DNA from: Pseudo-nitzschia pungens | Lineage: Eukaryota; Bacillariophyta; Bacillariophyceae; Bacillariales; Bacillariaceae | NCBI GenBank assembly: GCA_037355855.1 | Contig: CM074760.1 | Coordinates: 4,270,501-4,334,500 of the forward strand | DNA: 64,000 bases | Reading direction: 5' to 3' | Shown: positions 52,370 to 62,974 of the stretch, piece by piece | Numbering within the stretch: the first letter of the stretch is position 1 | How the letters are laid out: each line of letters starts with the position of its first letter | The notes under the pieces: generated by a model | What the model was told of the DNA's origin: nothing | The model's database searches: none | What the model saw: the letters and a program-made list of their open reading frames with translations, nothing else | Position numbers and translations under genes: made by a program

Positions 52370-55300
52370 ATGCCTCCGCGGCCCACCTCCCAAACAGCTT
52401 CCCGGAAGAAAAGATCTTCCACAACTCCTTCTTCTGCTAGGTCTGCCTCTGGGACTCGGTCTAACAAGCGCCCATTTGTGCAAAAGACCCCTCCAAGACA
52501 TTCTAGTGTCACCTCTGCTCTTACTACTCCTTCTCCTACTCTTGATACCAGATCATCCTCTTCCTCTGCCTCATCAGCCTCTTCATCCTCTATGAATGGG
52601 TCTTCTGTTGATGATACGTCTTCATCTTCTTCTGTGTCCTCATCTGCAGGTGTGCTTTCTGATGTTGATATGCTTGGCACTGAACCTGCTCCAGGGGATT
52701 CCTTGAAGACTTCTTCTTCTGCAGGTGTGCTCTCTGATGTTGAGATGCTTGGCACTGAATCTGCACCAGGGGAATCTGCACCAGGGGACTCTGCACCAGG
52801 GGATTCCTTGCCAACTTCTTCTCTGTCAACAGCTTCTCAGCTAGGCTCCCAGGAGTCAGGTCCTCCGCAGTCAGGTACTCTGTCAGGCTCTCCGTCGTCC
52901 GGTGCTTTGCTGTCAGACCCCAAGCTGATAAGCTCCCAGACCTCAGGTTCCCAGCAGCAGGGCTCCCAGCAGCAGGGCTCCCAGCAGTCAGGACCCCGGC
53001 CCCCAGGCTCCCAGCAGCCAGGATCCAACCAGGCAGGCTCCCTGCTGCCAGGCCAACAGACGTCCAGACACACACCAAAGGGCTCTGGGACCTCAGGCAA
53101 GGTCCCTGCTTCCTCCATCCTCAAGCAATCTACTCTTGCCTTTTCCTCTGCCCAGAAAGCTGATCCCTCTCAGCAGCAAGCACGCCAATCCCAACGCCAG
53201 GAGGCTTTGGCTGCTGCCAACAGGGCTCATTCCGCTTCCTTCTTCTGGTGTTTTTATGGTAAGGGTCCCTGTTCTGGCAAGTCTCCTATACCATCTGCAA
53301 TTCATGCCTTCCGAAAATCTCCAACTGGTAAACGGTTATGGGCTGGGTGTCCAAGCCCTACACACTTTTTCAGCAAGAAGGAGGGTACAGACAAAAAATC
53401 CATCCATGATATTTGCCGGACTGCCATCCCTCCTGTTTATTGTCAGGTTTTTCCGGACACTCCAGACTGGCGCAATGCCACTGTAGATTCCTTGGCCTCT
53501 CTTGTCTCTGCTTGCTTTCAAGGCTCTGCCCCAGCCTGGACCAAGCAACCACCTGGCCAGGCTCTGAAGAAATGTCTTATTGGTTTGGTCAAGATGTCTC
53601 CTGAGTGTTTTGATGACCTATATTGTGAGGGCAACCTTTTGCCTAGCACTGAAGGCAAAGTATGGTGGGCAGCCAATCAGGTGCTTGGTTCTCATTGGCA
53701 TTTCAAGAAGCGACCTCCTACACCTGCGCCACCAGTGGCTGATGATGCTTCCACTTCCAAATCTTCCCCTTCCAAATCAGTGTCCTTTCTTCCTGGTGGT
53801 GGTGATGCTACTGTCTTGTCCTCCTCTGCTGGGCATTTCCTCCAACGCCGAGGGGTTTGCTCCAGTGATTCTAGAGCTCCAGTGGATGTAACTGCTGGAA
53901 CCAAGTGTTCTCATAGTTCTTATGTCACTCTGTCCCTTCCAAGGTTGATGTCACAACGCCCTGGGGAACTTTATGATGAGCTGCTCAAGTCTCTCAAGGA
54001 AGCTTTGGATCTTCTATGGACTGTTGACAAGCGCCTGGTGTTGTATGTTTTTCCCTCCAGAGCCAGGCTCAACCCCAAGGCCAAGCCTGTTACCAAGTTT
54101 TGGACGACTCTTCCTGACAGGAAGACCTTGGAATTGTATGTTGCTCAGCTCTGGCTTCGCAGTAGAACTGCTCCTCATCTACGCTTCTTTGTGGGCCACA
54201 GTGTTTCCCTGGAGAAACTCTTTTCAGCACAATTGCTCCAGAGGCTCAGAGACCGTGACATGGACCTGAAATATGACCACATACAGGCCCCAGTTATTGT
54301 CACCTGTGGCTTTCTCCTTGGATCTTACATGCAGAGTTTTGATCTTGACCACTACAACGAATTGCTTCAGACTCATCCCAGGTTTCAGGCATGTCCTATT
54401 GCTGTTATCAGGAAGAATATCAGCCTTGACAACTCCAGAACTCCTGATCCCAATCCTGTTCTGGCTGCACATGTTTTATGTGATGCTACAAAGCGCGCCC
54501 AAACTGTTAAGCTCCTCAAAGCACAGTTCAATCGGTGCAAACCTTCAGACATTGCCTCTCTCCCTGATGGTAAATTCTACAAGTTTATTGAGACAGCTAC
54601 CAATCCTTCTGACAGACCTCTTCCCCCCTCCAAGCTCAAGACTGTTCGCCAGGCTAAGCACCGCCAAGCTAAATTTATTGAGAGCCATGAAACTGCTCCT
54701 GTTCTGGGGGTGGTTGATCTTGATCTTCCAGTTGACCTGGGCCAAGGGCTGGGTTTGAAGACACTGCGCAGTGTGCTTCTGGGTATCAGAACCCGTGACA
54801 ATTGGTCATGGCCTCTTTTTCTTTCTGTCGATACCAGTTCATACCGAGGCGAGATCCTTGCTTTGTACAATATCACTACCAAGGCTGAAGCAATGGCCAT
54901 GTTGTCTTTCCTGCCTATTATACTGGAAGCTCATTATGGTTCTTGTGTTCGACAATGGTTCTCTTCTGAGTGCTTGACTGAAATGGAAGCTTACCATTGG
55001 GATGCTGCTGTCAATTGTGTTGTGGAAACTGAACCTGCTGCAGATCCGATGCAGGATGACTCTCTTCCCTTTTTTGGTGATGGGGATGCAAGAGATTGGG
55101 AACTTGTTGATGATGACTTGTCAGTTGACCTTGCCCCAGACCTCACCTTTGATCTAGATCTGCACTTTAACCTCCAAGCCCGTGATGACAGTGGTGGTGG
55201 AGGATTTGATGATTCTCAGGTGTTCCTCCTGGAGGTGATCCTTCCAATGTTGCCAAGGCTGATGCCTCTCCTGGTATTCCTCCTGAAGTTCCCCCTGCAG

Positions 55301-55411
55301 TTCCTGACCCTCCCCAGAATGCCATGGCTGGTGACCTCCCTGTGGCCTCTCCTGATTCCTCAACTGCAGTTCCTGCTGCCGGTGGTGGGGACGACGCAGC
55401 CTCTGCATTGA
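52370..55411 (+). pseudogene. LINE H ORF1, frameshifted near the C-terminus
   Basis: ATG at 52370 (MPPRPTSQTASRKKR). Ser-rich and 5-residue GSQQP-type repeats lie in the N-terminal half. The conserved globular part (FFWCFYGKGPCSGKSP, GCPSPTHFFSKKEG, MSPECFDDLYCEGNLL, YVFPSRARLNPKAKP) is intact to GGGGFDDSQ at ~55219. There ~75-80 bp present in G are missing, so the C-terminus changes frame and ends in an unrelated LLEVILPMLPRL… tail. The original frame reopens to 55554 and keeps the usual ORF1/ORF2 overlap. Confidence 0.85.
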
Positions 55412-55546
55412 GGCTTGGAGTTGCTGCAATTGCATTCACCTCCAGCCATGATGCTAGTGTCAGTGATTTGAGCCATGCCAATGTTTCCACCAAATCAGCT
55501 CCGGCAACTCTTCCATCCTTGCGACAGACTAGGTTTCCTTCTGATC

Positions 55547-56426
55547 ATGGTTAGCTCTTCTGGTATGAGGTTTGATGGGATGCCTTCCACTCCAAATCCC
55601 ATCAATGCTTCTACTGTTTCTCCCCTTTCCTCCTCCGACTCTTCCCCTGTCTCTCAGTTTGTCCAATTAACTCTTCATGGAGACTCTCTTGCTGCTAAGG
55701 ATTCTGACAGTTTTGGTCACTCCTTCCCTCAAGCACCATCCTATAACTCCACCATCATCACTTTCCAAAACATTGGACCACAGCGCAGAGCTGCCTTTAT
55801 GTCCATGTCCAAGCACAACGCCCGTCAATTTGTCAAGAGCAATGCCAGTGTGGCTCTTTTTGCTGAACATTGTTTGAATGAATCCAAACTCCTGCCATGT
55901 GATCTTTTCAATCGGCGCATGAAGAATATCAGTCCCTCAAGTTTTTCCTACCTTGCCAACAACAAGCATGAAGCTTCTGACTGTTCATGGCTTCAGCCTG
56001 GTGGCACAGGGTTTTCCATTGATCAACTGTTCAGTTCCCACAAGATTGCCCATGGGGCTGATCCTTCTGGTCTTGGAAGATGGTCCTTTGTCAAGTTTCA
56101 GGGCAGGGATGGTTACACTGTCACTATGTTTTCTGCTTACTGCCCTGTTGAAAATGACAGGGATCTTGGTTCCGTCTGGAATCAACAGTACCGATACTTT
56201 CAAGCAGCTGAAAATCTTTTCAGTCCCAACCCATGCATTCTCTTTCACAGGGATTTGACTGCTGCCCTTCAGGTCTGCCTGGGTGCAGGTGACCAGGTCA
56301 TTGTTGGGATTGATCAGAATGCTGATGTTAGGACTGATGGCTTGTCTTTTGAGCTCAAGGCTCTGGGTTTCAGAGAGGCCATTCTTACCCTGCATAGTAA
56401 GTCTTCTCCTCCTGCCACTCACAACA
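55547..56426 (+). pseudogene. LINE H ORF2, N-terminal endonuclease part only
   Basis: ATG at 55547 in the conserved overlap. Endonuclease motifs QN, AEHCLNE, SAYCPVEND and GIDQNADV are present; the rest, including the catalytic SDH, RT and RNase H, is missing because the element ends at ~56426. Confidence 0.88.
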
Positions 56427-56616
56427 GAGCTTGAGGGAAGGAGTGACCAAAACTGTCAGAATCCTTAGCAGCAAGAGAGTCTCCATGAAGAGTTAATTGG
56501 ACAAAATGAGAGACAGGGGAAGAGGCGGAGGGGGAAAAGGGAGAAACAGTAGAAGCATTGATGGGATTTGGTGTGGAAGGCATCCCATCAAACCTCATAC
56601 CAGATAAGCTAACCAT
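56427..56616 (-). pseudogene. LINE C ORF2, first ~63 codons (right copy)
   Basis: Starts at ATG 56616 overlapping the ORF1 stop, reads …KDSDSFGHSFPQA, then runs into LINE H. Same segment as 49620-49810 but without its frameshift. Confidence 0.85.
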
Positions 56617-57097
56617 GATCAGAAGGAAACCGAGTCTGTCGCACGGAAAAGAGAGTTGCCGGAGCTGATTTGGTGGAGACATTGGCATGGCTCAAATCAC
56701 TGACACTAGCATCATGGCTGGAGGAGAATGCAATAGCAGCAACTCCAAGCCTCAAAGCAGAGGCCGCATCTTCCTCACCACCATTCAAACCAGAAGGGAG
56801 GGCAGCATGAACGTCAGTTGAGGCATCAGGAGAGACCACAGGGAGGTCACCAGCCATGGCATTATTGGGAGGATCAGGAACTTCAGGGGGGACATCGGGA
56901 GAGACACCAGGGGAGGCACCAGCCTTGGCAACATTGGGAGGATCACCTCCAGTAGGAGCAGCACCTGCAGGCGGTGAAGCCTGGACAGCAGTGAGATTGG
57001 AAGTGCCGGTCGCTAAAGTATCCATGGATTGAGAGTCATCAAAGCCTCCACCACCACTGTCAGCACGGGCTTGGAGGTTAAAGTGCAAATCTAGATC
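56427..57097 (-). repeat. ~671-bp duplication flanking LINE H (right copy)
   Basis: Partner of 49620-50291. LINE C ORF1 continues beyond it without a break (…ctagatcaaaagtgagg). Confidence 0.85.
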
Positions 57098-59761
57098 AAA
57101 AGTGAGGTCTGGGGCAAGGTCAACTGACAAGTCATCATCAACAAGTTCCCAATCTCTTGCATCCCCATCACCAAAAAAGGGAAGAGAGTCATCCTGCATC
57201 GGATCTGCAGCAGGTTCAGTTTCCACAACACAATTGACAGCAGCATCCCAATGGTAAGCTTCCATTTCAGTCAAGCACTCAGAAGAGAACCATTGTCGAA
57301 CACAAGAACCATAATGAGCTTCCAGTATAATAGGCAGGAAAGACAACATGGCCATTGCTTCAGCCTTGGTAGTGATATTGTACAAAGCAAGGATCTCGCC
57401 TCGGTATGAACTGGTATCGACAGAAAGAAAAAGAGGCCATGACCAATTGTCACGGGTTCTGATACCCAGAAGCACACTGCGCAGTGTCTTCAAACCCAGC
57501 CCTTGGCCCAGGTCAACTGGAAGATCAAGATCAACCACCCCCAGAACAGGAGCAGTTTCATGGCTCTCAATAAATTTGGCTTGGCGGTGCTTAGCTTGGC
57601 GAACAGTCTTGAGCTTGGAAGGGGGAAGAGGTCTGTCAGAAGGATTGGTAGCTGTCTCAATAAACTTGTAGAATTTACCATCAGGTAAAGAGGCAATGTC
57701 TGAAGGTTTGCAACGGTTGAACTGGGCTTTGAGGAGCTTAACAGTTTGGGCGCGCTTTGTAGCATCACATAAAACATGAGCAGCCAGAACCGGATTGGGG
57801 TCAGGAGTTCTGGAGTTGTCAAGGCTGATATTCTTCCTGATAACAGCAATAGGACATGCCTGAAACCTGGGATGAGTCTGGAGCAATTCGTTGTAGTGGT
57901 CAAGATCAAAACTCTGCATGTAGGATCCAAGAAGAAAACCACAGGTGACAATAACTGGGGCCTGTATGTGGTCAAACTTCAGGTCCATGTCACGGTCTCT
58001 GAGCCTCTGGAGCAACTGGGCTGAAAAGAGAGTCTCCAAGGAAACACTGTGTCCCACAAAGAACCTTAAGTGAGGAGCAGTTCTGCTTCGAAGCCAGAGC
58101 TGAGCAACATACAATTCCAAGGTTTTCCTGTCAGGAAGGGTAGTCCAAAGCTTGGTAACAGGCTTGGCCTTGGGGTTGAGCCTGACTCTTGAGGGAAAAA
58201 CATACAACACCAGGCGCTTGTCAACAGTCCAAAGGAGATCCAAAGCTTCCTTAAGAGACTTGAGCAGTTCATCATACAGTTCCCCAGGGCGTTGTGACAT
58301 CAACCGGGGAAGGGACAGAGTGACAAAAGAACTATGGGAACACTTGGTGCCAGCAGTTACATCCACTGGAGCCCGGGAATCACTTGAGCAGACCCCTCGG
58401 CGTTGGAGGAAATGCCCAGCAGAAGAGGACAAGACAGTAGCATCACCACCACCAGGAAGAAAGGAAACTGATTTGGAAGTGGAAGATTTGGAAGTGGAAG
58501 CAGCATCAGCCACAGGTGGCGCAGGTGTAGGAGGTCTCTTCTTGAAATGCCAGTGAGAACCAAGCACCTGATTGGCTGCCAACCATACTTTGCCTTCAGT
58601 GCTAGGCAGAAGGTTGCCCTCACAATACAGGTCATCAAAACACTCAGGAGACATCTTGACCAAACCAATAAGACATTTCTTCAGGGCCTGGCCAGATGGT
58701 TGCTTGGTCCAGGCTGGGGCAGAGCCTTGAAAGCAAGCAGAGGCAATAGAAGCCAAGGAAGCTACAGAGGCATTGCGCCAGTCTGGAGTGTCCGGAAAAA
58801 CCTGAGCATAAACAGGAGGGATGGCAGACCGGCAAATATCATGGATGGATTTTTTGTCTTTACCCTCCTTCTTGCTGAAGAAGTGTGTAGGGCTTGGACA
58901 CCCAGCCCATAACCGGTTACCTGTTGGAGATTTGCGAAAGGCCTGAATTGCAGAAGGTATGGGAGACTTGCCAGAACAGGGACCCTTACCATAAAAACAC
59001 CAGAAGAAGGAAGCAGAATGAGCCCTGTTTGCAGCAGCCAGAGCCTCCTTGCATTGGGATTGGCGTGCTTTCTGCTGAGAGGGATCAGACTTCTGGGCAG
59101 AAGAAAAGGCAAGAGTAGATTGCTTGAGGATAGATGAAGCAGGGACCTTGCCTGAGGTCATAGAACCCATTGGTGTGTGTCTGGACGTCTGTTGGCCTGG
59201 CAGCTGGGAGCCTGCCTGCTTGGATCCTGGCTGCTGGGAGCCTGGTTGCTGGGATCCTGACGGCTCGGAGCCTGGCAGCTGGGAGCCTGAGGACTGGGAG
59301 CCTGAGGACTGGGAGCCTGTCAGCTTGGGGTCTGACAGCAGAGTACCTGACGACTGAGAGCCTGACTTCTGGGAGCCTAACTGAGAAGCTGCTGACAGAG
59401 AAGAAGGCTGCAAGGAATCCCCTGGAGCAGATTCAGTGCCAAGCATATCAACATCAGAAAGCACACTTGCAGATGAGGACACAGAAGAAGAGGAAGACAT
59501 ATCAGCAACAGAAGACCCATGCATAGAGGATGAAGAGGCTGATGAGGCTGATGAAGAGGATGATCTGGTAGCAAGAGCAGGGGAAGGAGTGGCAAGAGCG
59601 GAGGTGGCACTGGAATGTCTTGGAGGGGTCTGTTGCACATAGGGACGCTTGCTAGACCGAGACCCAGAGGCAGACCTAGCAGAAGAAGAAGGCGTAGAAG
59701 ATCTTTTCTTCCGGGAAGCAGCTTGGGAGGTGGGCCACCCCTTAATAGGAGGGGGAGGCAT
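56609..59761 (-). CDS. LINE C ORF1 protein (~1050 aa, unrecognised)
   Basis: ATG at 59761 (MPPPPIKGWPTSQAASRKKRSS), chosen by comparison with G and H; the frame is open farther up to 59998. N-terminal half: basic, then Ser-rich, then GSQQP-type 5-residue repeats (~59210-59390). The conserved part from FFWCFYGKGPCSGKSP to EAYHWDAAVNCVVETEP, then an acidic block (DDDLSVDLAPDLTFDLDLHF) and a Pro/Ala-rich C-terminus. No stop or frameshift. Close to H in the N-terminal half and to both H and G in the C-terminal half. Presumed LINE RNA-binding protein by position only. Confidence 0.8.
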   Translation of the reverse strand: MPPPPIKGWPTSQAASRKKRSSTPSSSARSASGSRSSKRPYVQQTPPRHSSATSALATPSPALATRSSSSSASSASSSSMHGSSVADMSSSSSVSSSASVLSDVDMLGTESAPGDSLQPSSLSAASQLGSQKSGSQSSGTLLSDPKLTGSQSSGSQSSGSQLPGSEPSGSQQPGSQQPGSKQAGSQLPGQQTSRHTPMGSMTSGKVPASSILKQSTLAFSSAQKSDPSQQKARQSQCKEALAAANRAHSASFFWCFYGKGPCSGKSPIPSAIQAFRKSPTGNRLWAGCPSPTHFFSKKEGKDKKSIHDICRSAIPPVYAQVFPDTPDWRNASVASLASIASACFQGSAPAWTKQPSGQALKKCLIGLVKMSPECFDDLYCEGNLLPSTEGKVWLAANQVLGSHWHFKKRPPTPAPPVADAASTSKSSTSKSVSFLPGGGDATVLSSSAGHFLQRRGVCSSDSRAPVDVTAGTKCSHSSFVTLSLPRLMSQRPGELYDELLKSLKEALDLLWTVDKRLVLYVFPSRVRLNPKAKPVTKLWTTLPDRKTLELYVAQLWLRSRTAPHLRFFVGHSVSLETLFSAQLLQRLRDRDMDLKFDHIQAPVIVTCGFLLGSYMQSFDLDHYNELLQTHPRFQACPIAVIRKNISLDNSRTPDPNPVLAAHVLCDATKRAQTVKLLKAQFNRCKPSDIASLPDGKFYKFIETATNPSDRPLPPSKLKTVRQAKHRQAKFIESHETAPVLGVVDLDLPVDLGQGLGLKTLRSVLLGIRTRDNWSWPLFLSVDTSSYRGEILALYNITTKAEAMAMLSFLPIILEAHYGSCVRQWFSSECLTEMEAYHWDAAVNCVVETEPAADPMQDDSLPFFGDGDARDWELVDDDLSVDLAPDLTFDLDLHFNLQARADSGGGGFDDSQSMDTLATGTSNLTAVQASPPAGAAPTGGDPPNVAKAGASPGVSPDVPPEVPDPPNNAMAGDLPVVSPDASTDVHAALPSGLNGGEEDAASALRLGVAAIAFSSSHDASVSDLSHANVSTKSAPATLFSVRQTRFPSDHG

Positions 59762-59869
59762 TGTACCAGAAGGGGAGCAGCTGAGTAGAAACAACAGAAA
59801 CGCCGCTCTGGATCTAAAGATGCCAGGTGATAACACCAGTTGAGTGCAGAAGCAACCACAGAAACGCCA

Positions 59870-61530
59870 CTGGGATGTTGAAACTGGGTGCAGGAGCAAC
59901 AACAGACACGCCGCTTGGAGGTAGAAGTGCCAGGTGATGACAAAGGCCTGGGCAGAAGAAGCACCAGTGGAGGGCAAGTCAACAGCAGAAAACTTCAAGT
60001 GAAGTGCAGGGGCAGCAACAGAAACGCCAAGCTAGGATGGAGAAGTGGCAGGGGATGACAATGGCAGGGGCAGGAGAGGCACAGGTCGAGGGCAAAGCAA
60101 CAGCAGAAAACCTCTAGTAGAGTGCAGGATCACCAACGGAAACACCGCGCTTGAATGGAGAAGTGCCAGGTGATGACAAAGGCCGGAGCAAGAGAAGCAC
60201 CGGTTGAGGGCAAAGCAACAACTGAAAAACAACCTGTTGGGTGCTGGGGCAACAGCAGACACGCCTCTTGGATGTAAAAGTGCCAGGTGATGACAAAGGC
60301 CAGGGCAGGAGAAGCACCGGTTGAGAGCAAAGGCCGGGGCAGGAGAAGCACCGGTTGAGGGCAAAGCAACAACTGAAAAGCAACCTGGTGGGTGCTGGGG
60401 CAACAGCAGACACGCCGCTTGGATGGAAAAGTGCCAGGTGATGACAAAGGCTGGGGCAGGAGAAGCACCGGTTGAGGGCAAAGGCCGGGGCAATAGAAGC
60501 ACCGGTTGAGGGAAAAGCAACAGCTGAAAAGCAACCTGTTGGGTGCTGGTGCAACAGCAGACACGCCGCTTGGATGGAATAGTGCCAGGTAATGACAAAG
60601 GCCGGGGCAGGAGAAGCACCGGTTGAGGGCAAAGCAACAGCTGAAAAGCAACCTGGTGGGTGCTGGGGCAACAGCAGACACGCCTCTTGGATGTAAAAGT
60701 GCCAGGTGATGACAAAGGCCAGGGCAGGAGAAGCACCGGTTGAGAGCAAAGGCCGGGGCAAAAGAAGCACCGGTTGAGGGCAAATCAACAACTGAAAAGC
60801 AACCTGGTGAGTGCTGGGGCAACAGCAGACACGACGCTTGGATGGAAAAGTGCCAGGTGATGACAAAGGCCGGGGCAGGAGAAGCACCGGGTGAGAGCAA
60901 AGGCCGGGGTATGAGAGGCACCGAGTGAGGGCAAATCAACAGAACAGCAAACACGCTGTTTGGATGTAAAAGTGCCAGGTGATGACAAAGGCCGGGGCAG
61001 GAGAAGCACCGGTTGAGGGCAAAGGCCGGGGGAGGAGAGGCACCGGTTGAGGGCAAATCAACAGCTGAAAAGCAACCTGGTGGGTGCTGGGGCAACAGCA
61101 GACACGCCGCTTGAATGGAAAAGTGCCAGGTGATGACAAAGGCCGGGGCAGGAGAAGCACCGGTTGAGGGCAAATCAACAGCAGAAACTCCAGTGGAGTA
61201 CAGGAACACCAACTGAAACGCCGCGCTTGAATGGAGAAGTGCCAGGTGCTGACAATGGCTGGGGCAGAAGAAGCACCGGTTGAGGGCAAACAGCAGCAGA
61301 AAACCTTCTAGTGGAGTGCAGGAGCACCAACTGAAACGCCGCTCTGGAATGGAGAGGTGCCAGGTGATGACAATGGCTGGGGCAGGATAAGCACCGGTTG
61401 AGGGCAATCAACAGCTGAAAAGCAAGCTGTTGGGTGCTGGAACAGCAGCAGACACGCCTCTTGGATGTAAAAGTGCCAGGTGATGACAAAGGCCGGGGCA
61501 GGAGAAGCACCGGTTGCGGGCAAATGCCAG
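59870..61530 (-). repeat. Tandem array upstream of C ORF1 (~115-150-bp units)
   Basis: About a dozen occurrences of gtgccaggtgatgacaaagg (plus strand), with alternating blocks caacagcagacacgccgc and gagaagcaccggttgaggg. A ~36-bp block around ggccggggcaggagaagcac is sometimes doubled. Units lack stops on the minus strand and give long repetitive frames (STGASPAPAFVITWHF…), which I do not call a gene. Confidence 0.85.
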
Positions 61531-62949
61531 TTGATAGATTGATAGGTTGTATGCTGGGAAACAGGGTACAGCAGCAACAACAGGTCCAACGTTGGTCTGG
61601 ACAAGGAAAAACTCCAGGGGAACCAAAAGAAAAGACTGGAGCACTACCAGAAGAGTCACGTTCGAAACCCACAGAGGTGCTCTGGAGTTACAGAATTTAG
61701 AAACTCCAGTAGACCACTGCAAATCGTGTAGAAACTGCAGCAGATAGACTTGTAGACTTATAGGGACCAAAAGGGGACAGGGCAGCTGCTTGCGTAGAAA
61801 ACAGGGGCTTTAGTAGGAACACTTAGGGACCGGGGGATATCAATGGCAGGGCACACTTAAAAGGCTCAGGAGGGAACTTGAAGTTCAAACTCGCAAGTAC
61901 TTATAAGTGGAAACAGTATCCAGGGGCAATTGGCTTGAAAACAGGGACCTTGAGCGAGACACTTAGGGACCAGGGAAGCAGTGGAAACAGTATCCGGGGG
62001 CAATTGGCTTGAAAACAGGGTCCTTGAGCGAGACACTTAGGGACCAGGGAAGCTGCTTGCTTGAAAACAGGGGCTTGAAAACAGTGTCGAACTTGAAGTT
62101 CAAGTTGGGGTTGCTTAATAGCGAAAACACTTAGGGATCAGGGAACTCGCGAACACTTAGGGACCAGGGGAATTGTAGTCTTGAAAACAAGGGGCGGTAG
62201 TAGCTGTAGTCTTGGAAACAAGGGTGCAATAAGTAGAAGGTACTTAGGGATCAGTTGGTCTTGGCTTGAAAACAGGTGTAGTAGGGGGGGCCTTAAGCAA
62301 AAACACTTAAGGACTAGGGGGCTTGGCTAGGAAACAGGGTAGCTCTTAAGTGATTGACACTTATAAGAGCAGGGGGCAATTGGCTTGAAAATAAAGGGGA
62401 ACTGGAAGATATGCTCACGCGAACTTGCAGATACTTAGGGATCAGCGAGTAGGAACCTTCTAGAAGGGGGTTGTATATGTGTTCGATCTTGAAGAATGTA
62501 GAATGTTAAGTAGGTTCGACCTTGAAGAATGTAGAACGTTAAGTGGGTATCACTTAAGGGGCTTGGAAGACTGTATAGCGTTAAATAAAAAGATGGCTTG
62601 AAAACAGATCGAAAAACAAACCGAGCTCGGAGACAAAGCGGAACTGAAGCAGAGCTGCTGTAGAATTAGTACTGCAATCGCTGTAGAAAATTATGTGTCC
62701 TTGTTTTCGGTGTTTGGTCGTGTTGCTTGTTGCGTTTCGTGCCGACGACGACGACAGGAAACAAGCAACCACAGCAACCAAAGGAAGCAAGGAGCAGCCA
62801 AACAAACAGCAGAATCAGATAGAGGAGGTCTCTGTGAATAAGTGTAGTGCTTGGTTTTGTTGTAGGAGCTTTAGAAGTGAGTGAGATATCAAAGGGGAAA
62901 GGTGTGTAGAAATCTACATGTTTTAAGTACTGGAACATCGGAACGTCGG

Positions 62950-62974
62950 ACAAAATCGCGCGTCGCAAAATTGT
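62950..62974 (-). promoter_or_regulatory. 5'-terminal stem-loop of LINE C
   Basis: Same 25-nt sequence as LINE G, read on the minus strand. Confidence 0.75.

Larger units (their letters stand above)
50292..56426 (+). mobile_element. LINE H: 5'-complete, 3'-truncated copy inside LINE C
   Basis: Begins with the exact ACAA stem-loop (after ctagatc of C) and runs through 5' UTR, minisatellite, ORF1 and the first ~290 codons of ORF2. It stops at ~56426 within the endonuclease region (…SPPATHN), where minus-strand LINE C resumes. Missing a 3' end while keeping the 5' end is the opposite of ordinary LINE truncation. It converges on C to form a large inverted repeat. Confidence 0.88.
40411..62974 (-). 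mobile_element. LINE C: full-length minus-strand copy, interrupted twice
   Basis: 5' end at 62974 (ACAA stem-loop), 5' UTR with a large tandem array, ORF1 intact at 59761-56609, ORF2 split, 3' tail at 40411-40425. Insertions: plus-strand LINE H (50292-56426), with ~672 bp of C present on both sides, and a gag-only LTR element (42005-45258). Without these and the duplication C would be ~12.5 kb, longer than G because of the array upstream of ORF1. It has no TSD; ~210 bp of the target LINE (B/D) is missing instead. The two halves could also be two separate copies of one subfamily. Confidence 0.75.
59762..62974 (-). promoter_or_regulatory. LINE C 5' UTR (3.2 kb) with tandem array
   Basis: From the 5' end: stem-loop (62950-62974), ~250-bp leader, TAAGT…ACTTA hairpin series (about 62600-61790, e.g. 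the CTCTTA/TAAGAG hairpin near 62342-62370), the LINE leader block shared with H (61720-61550), then a large repeat array (61530-59870) just before ORF1. Confidence 0.7.

Noticed and set aside
57490..57975. Long frames antisense or alternate to ORF1 (e.g. MTTYRPQLLS…)
   Set aside because: They recur in all three ORF1 copies only because ORF1 is conserved; composition is that of a shifted frame.
60030..61410. Minus-strand repetitive frames (STGASPAPAFVITW…) as a gene
   Set aside because: They coincide with the tandem array in the C 5' UTR, exist in overlapping frames, and have no counterpart in G or H.
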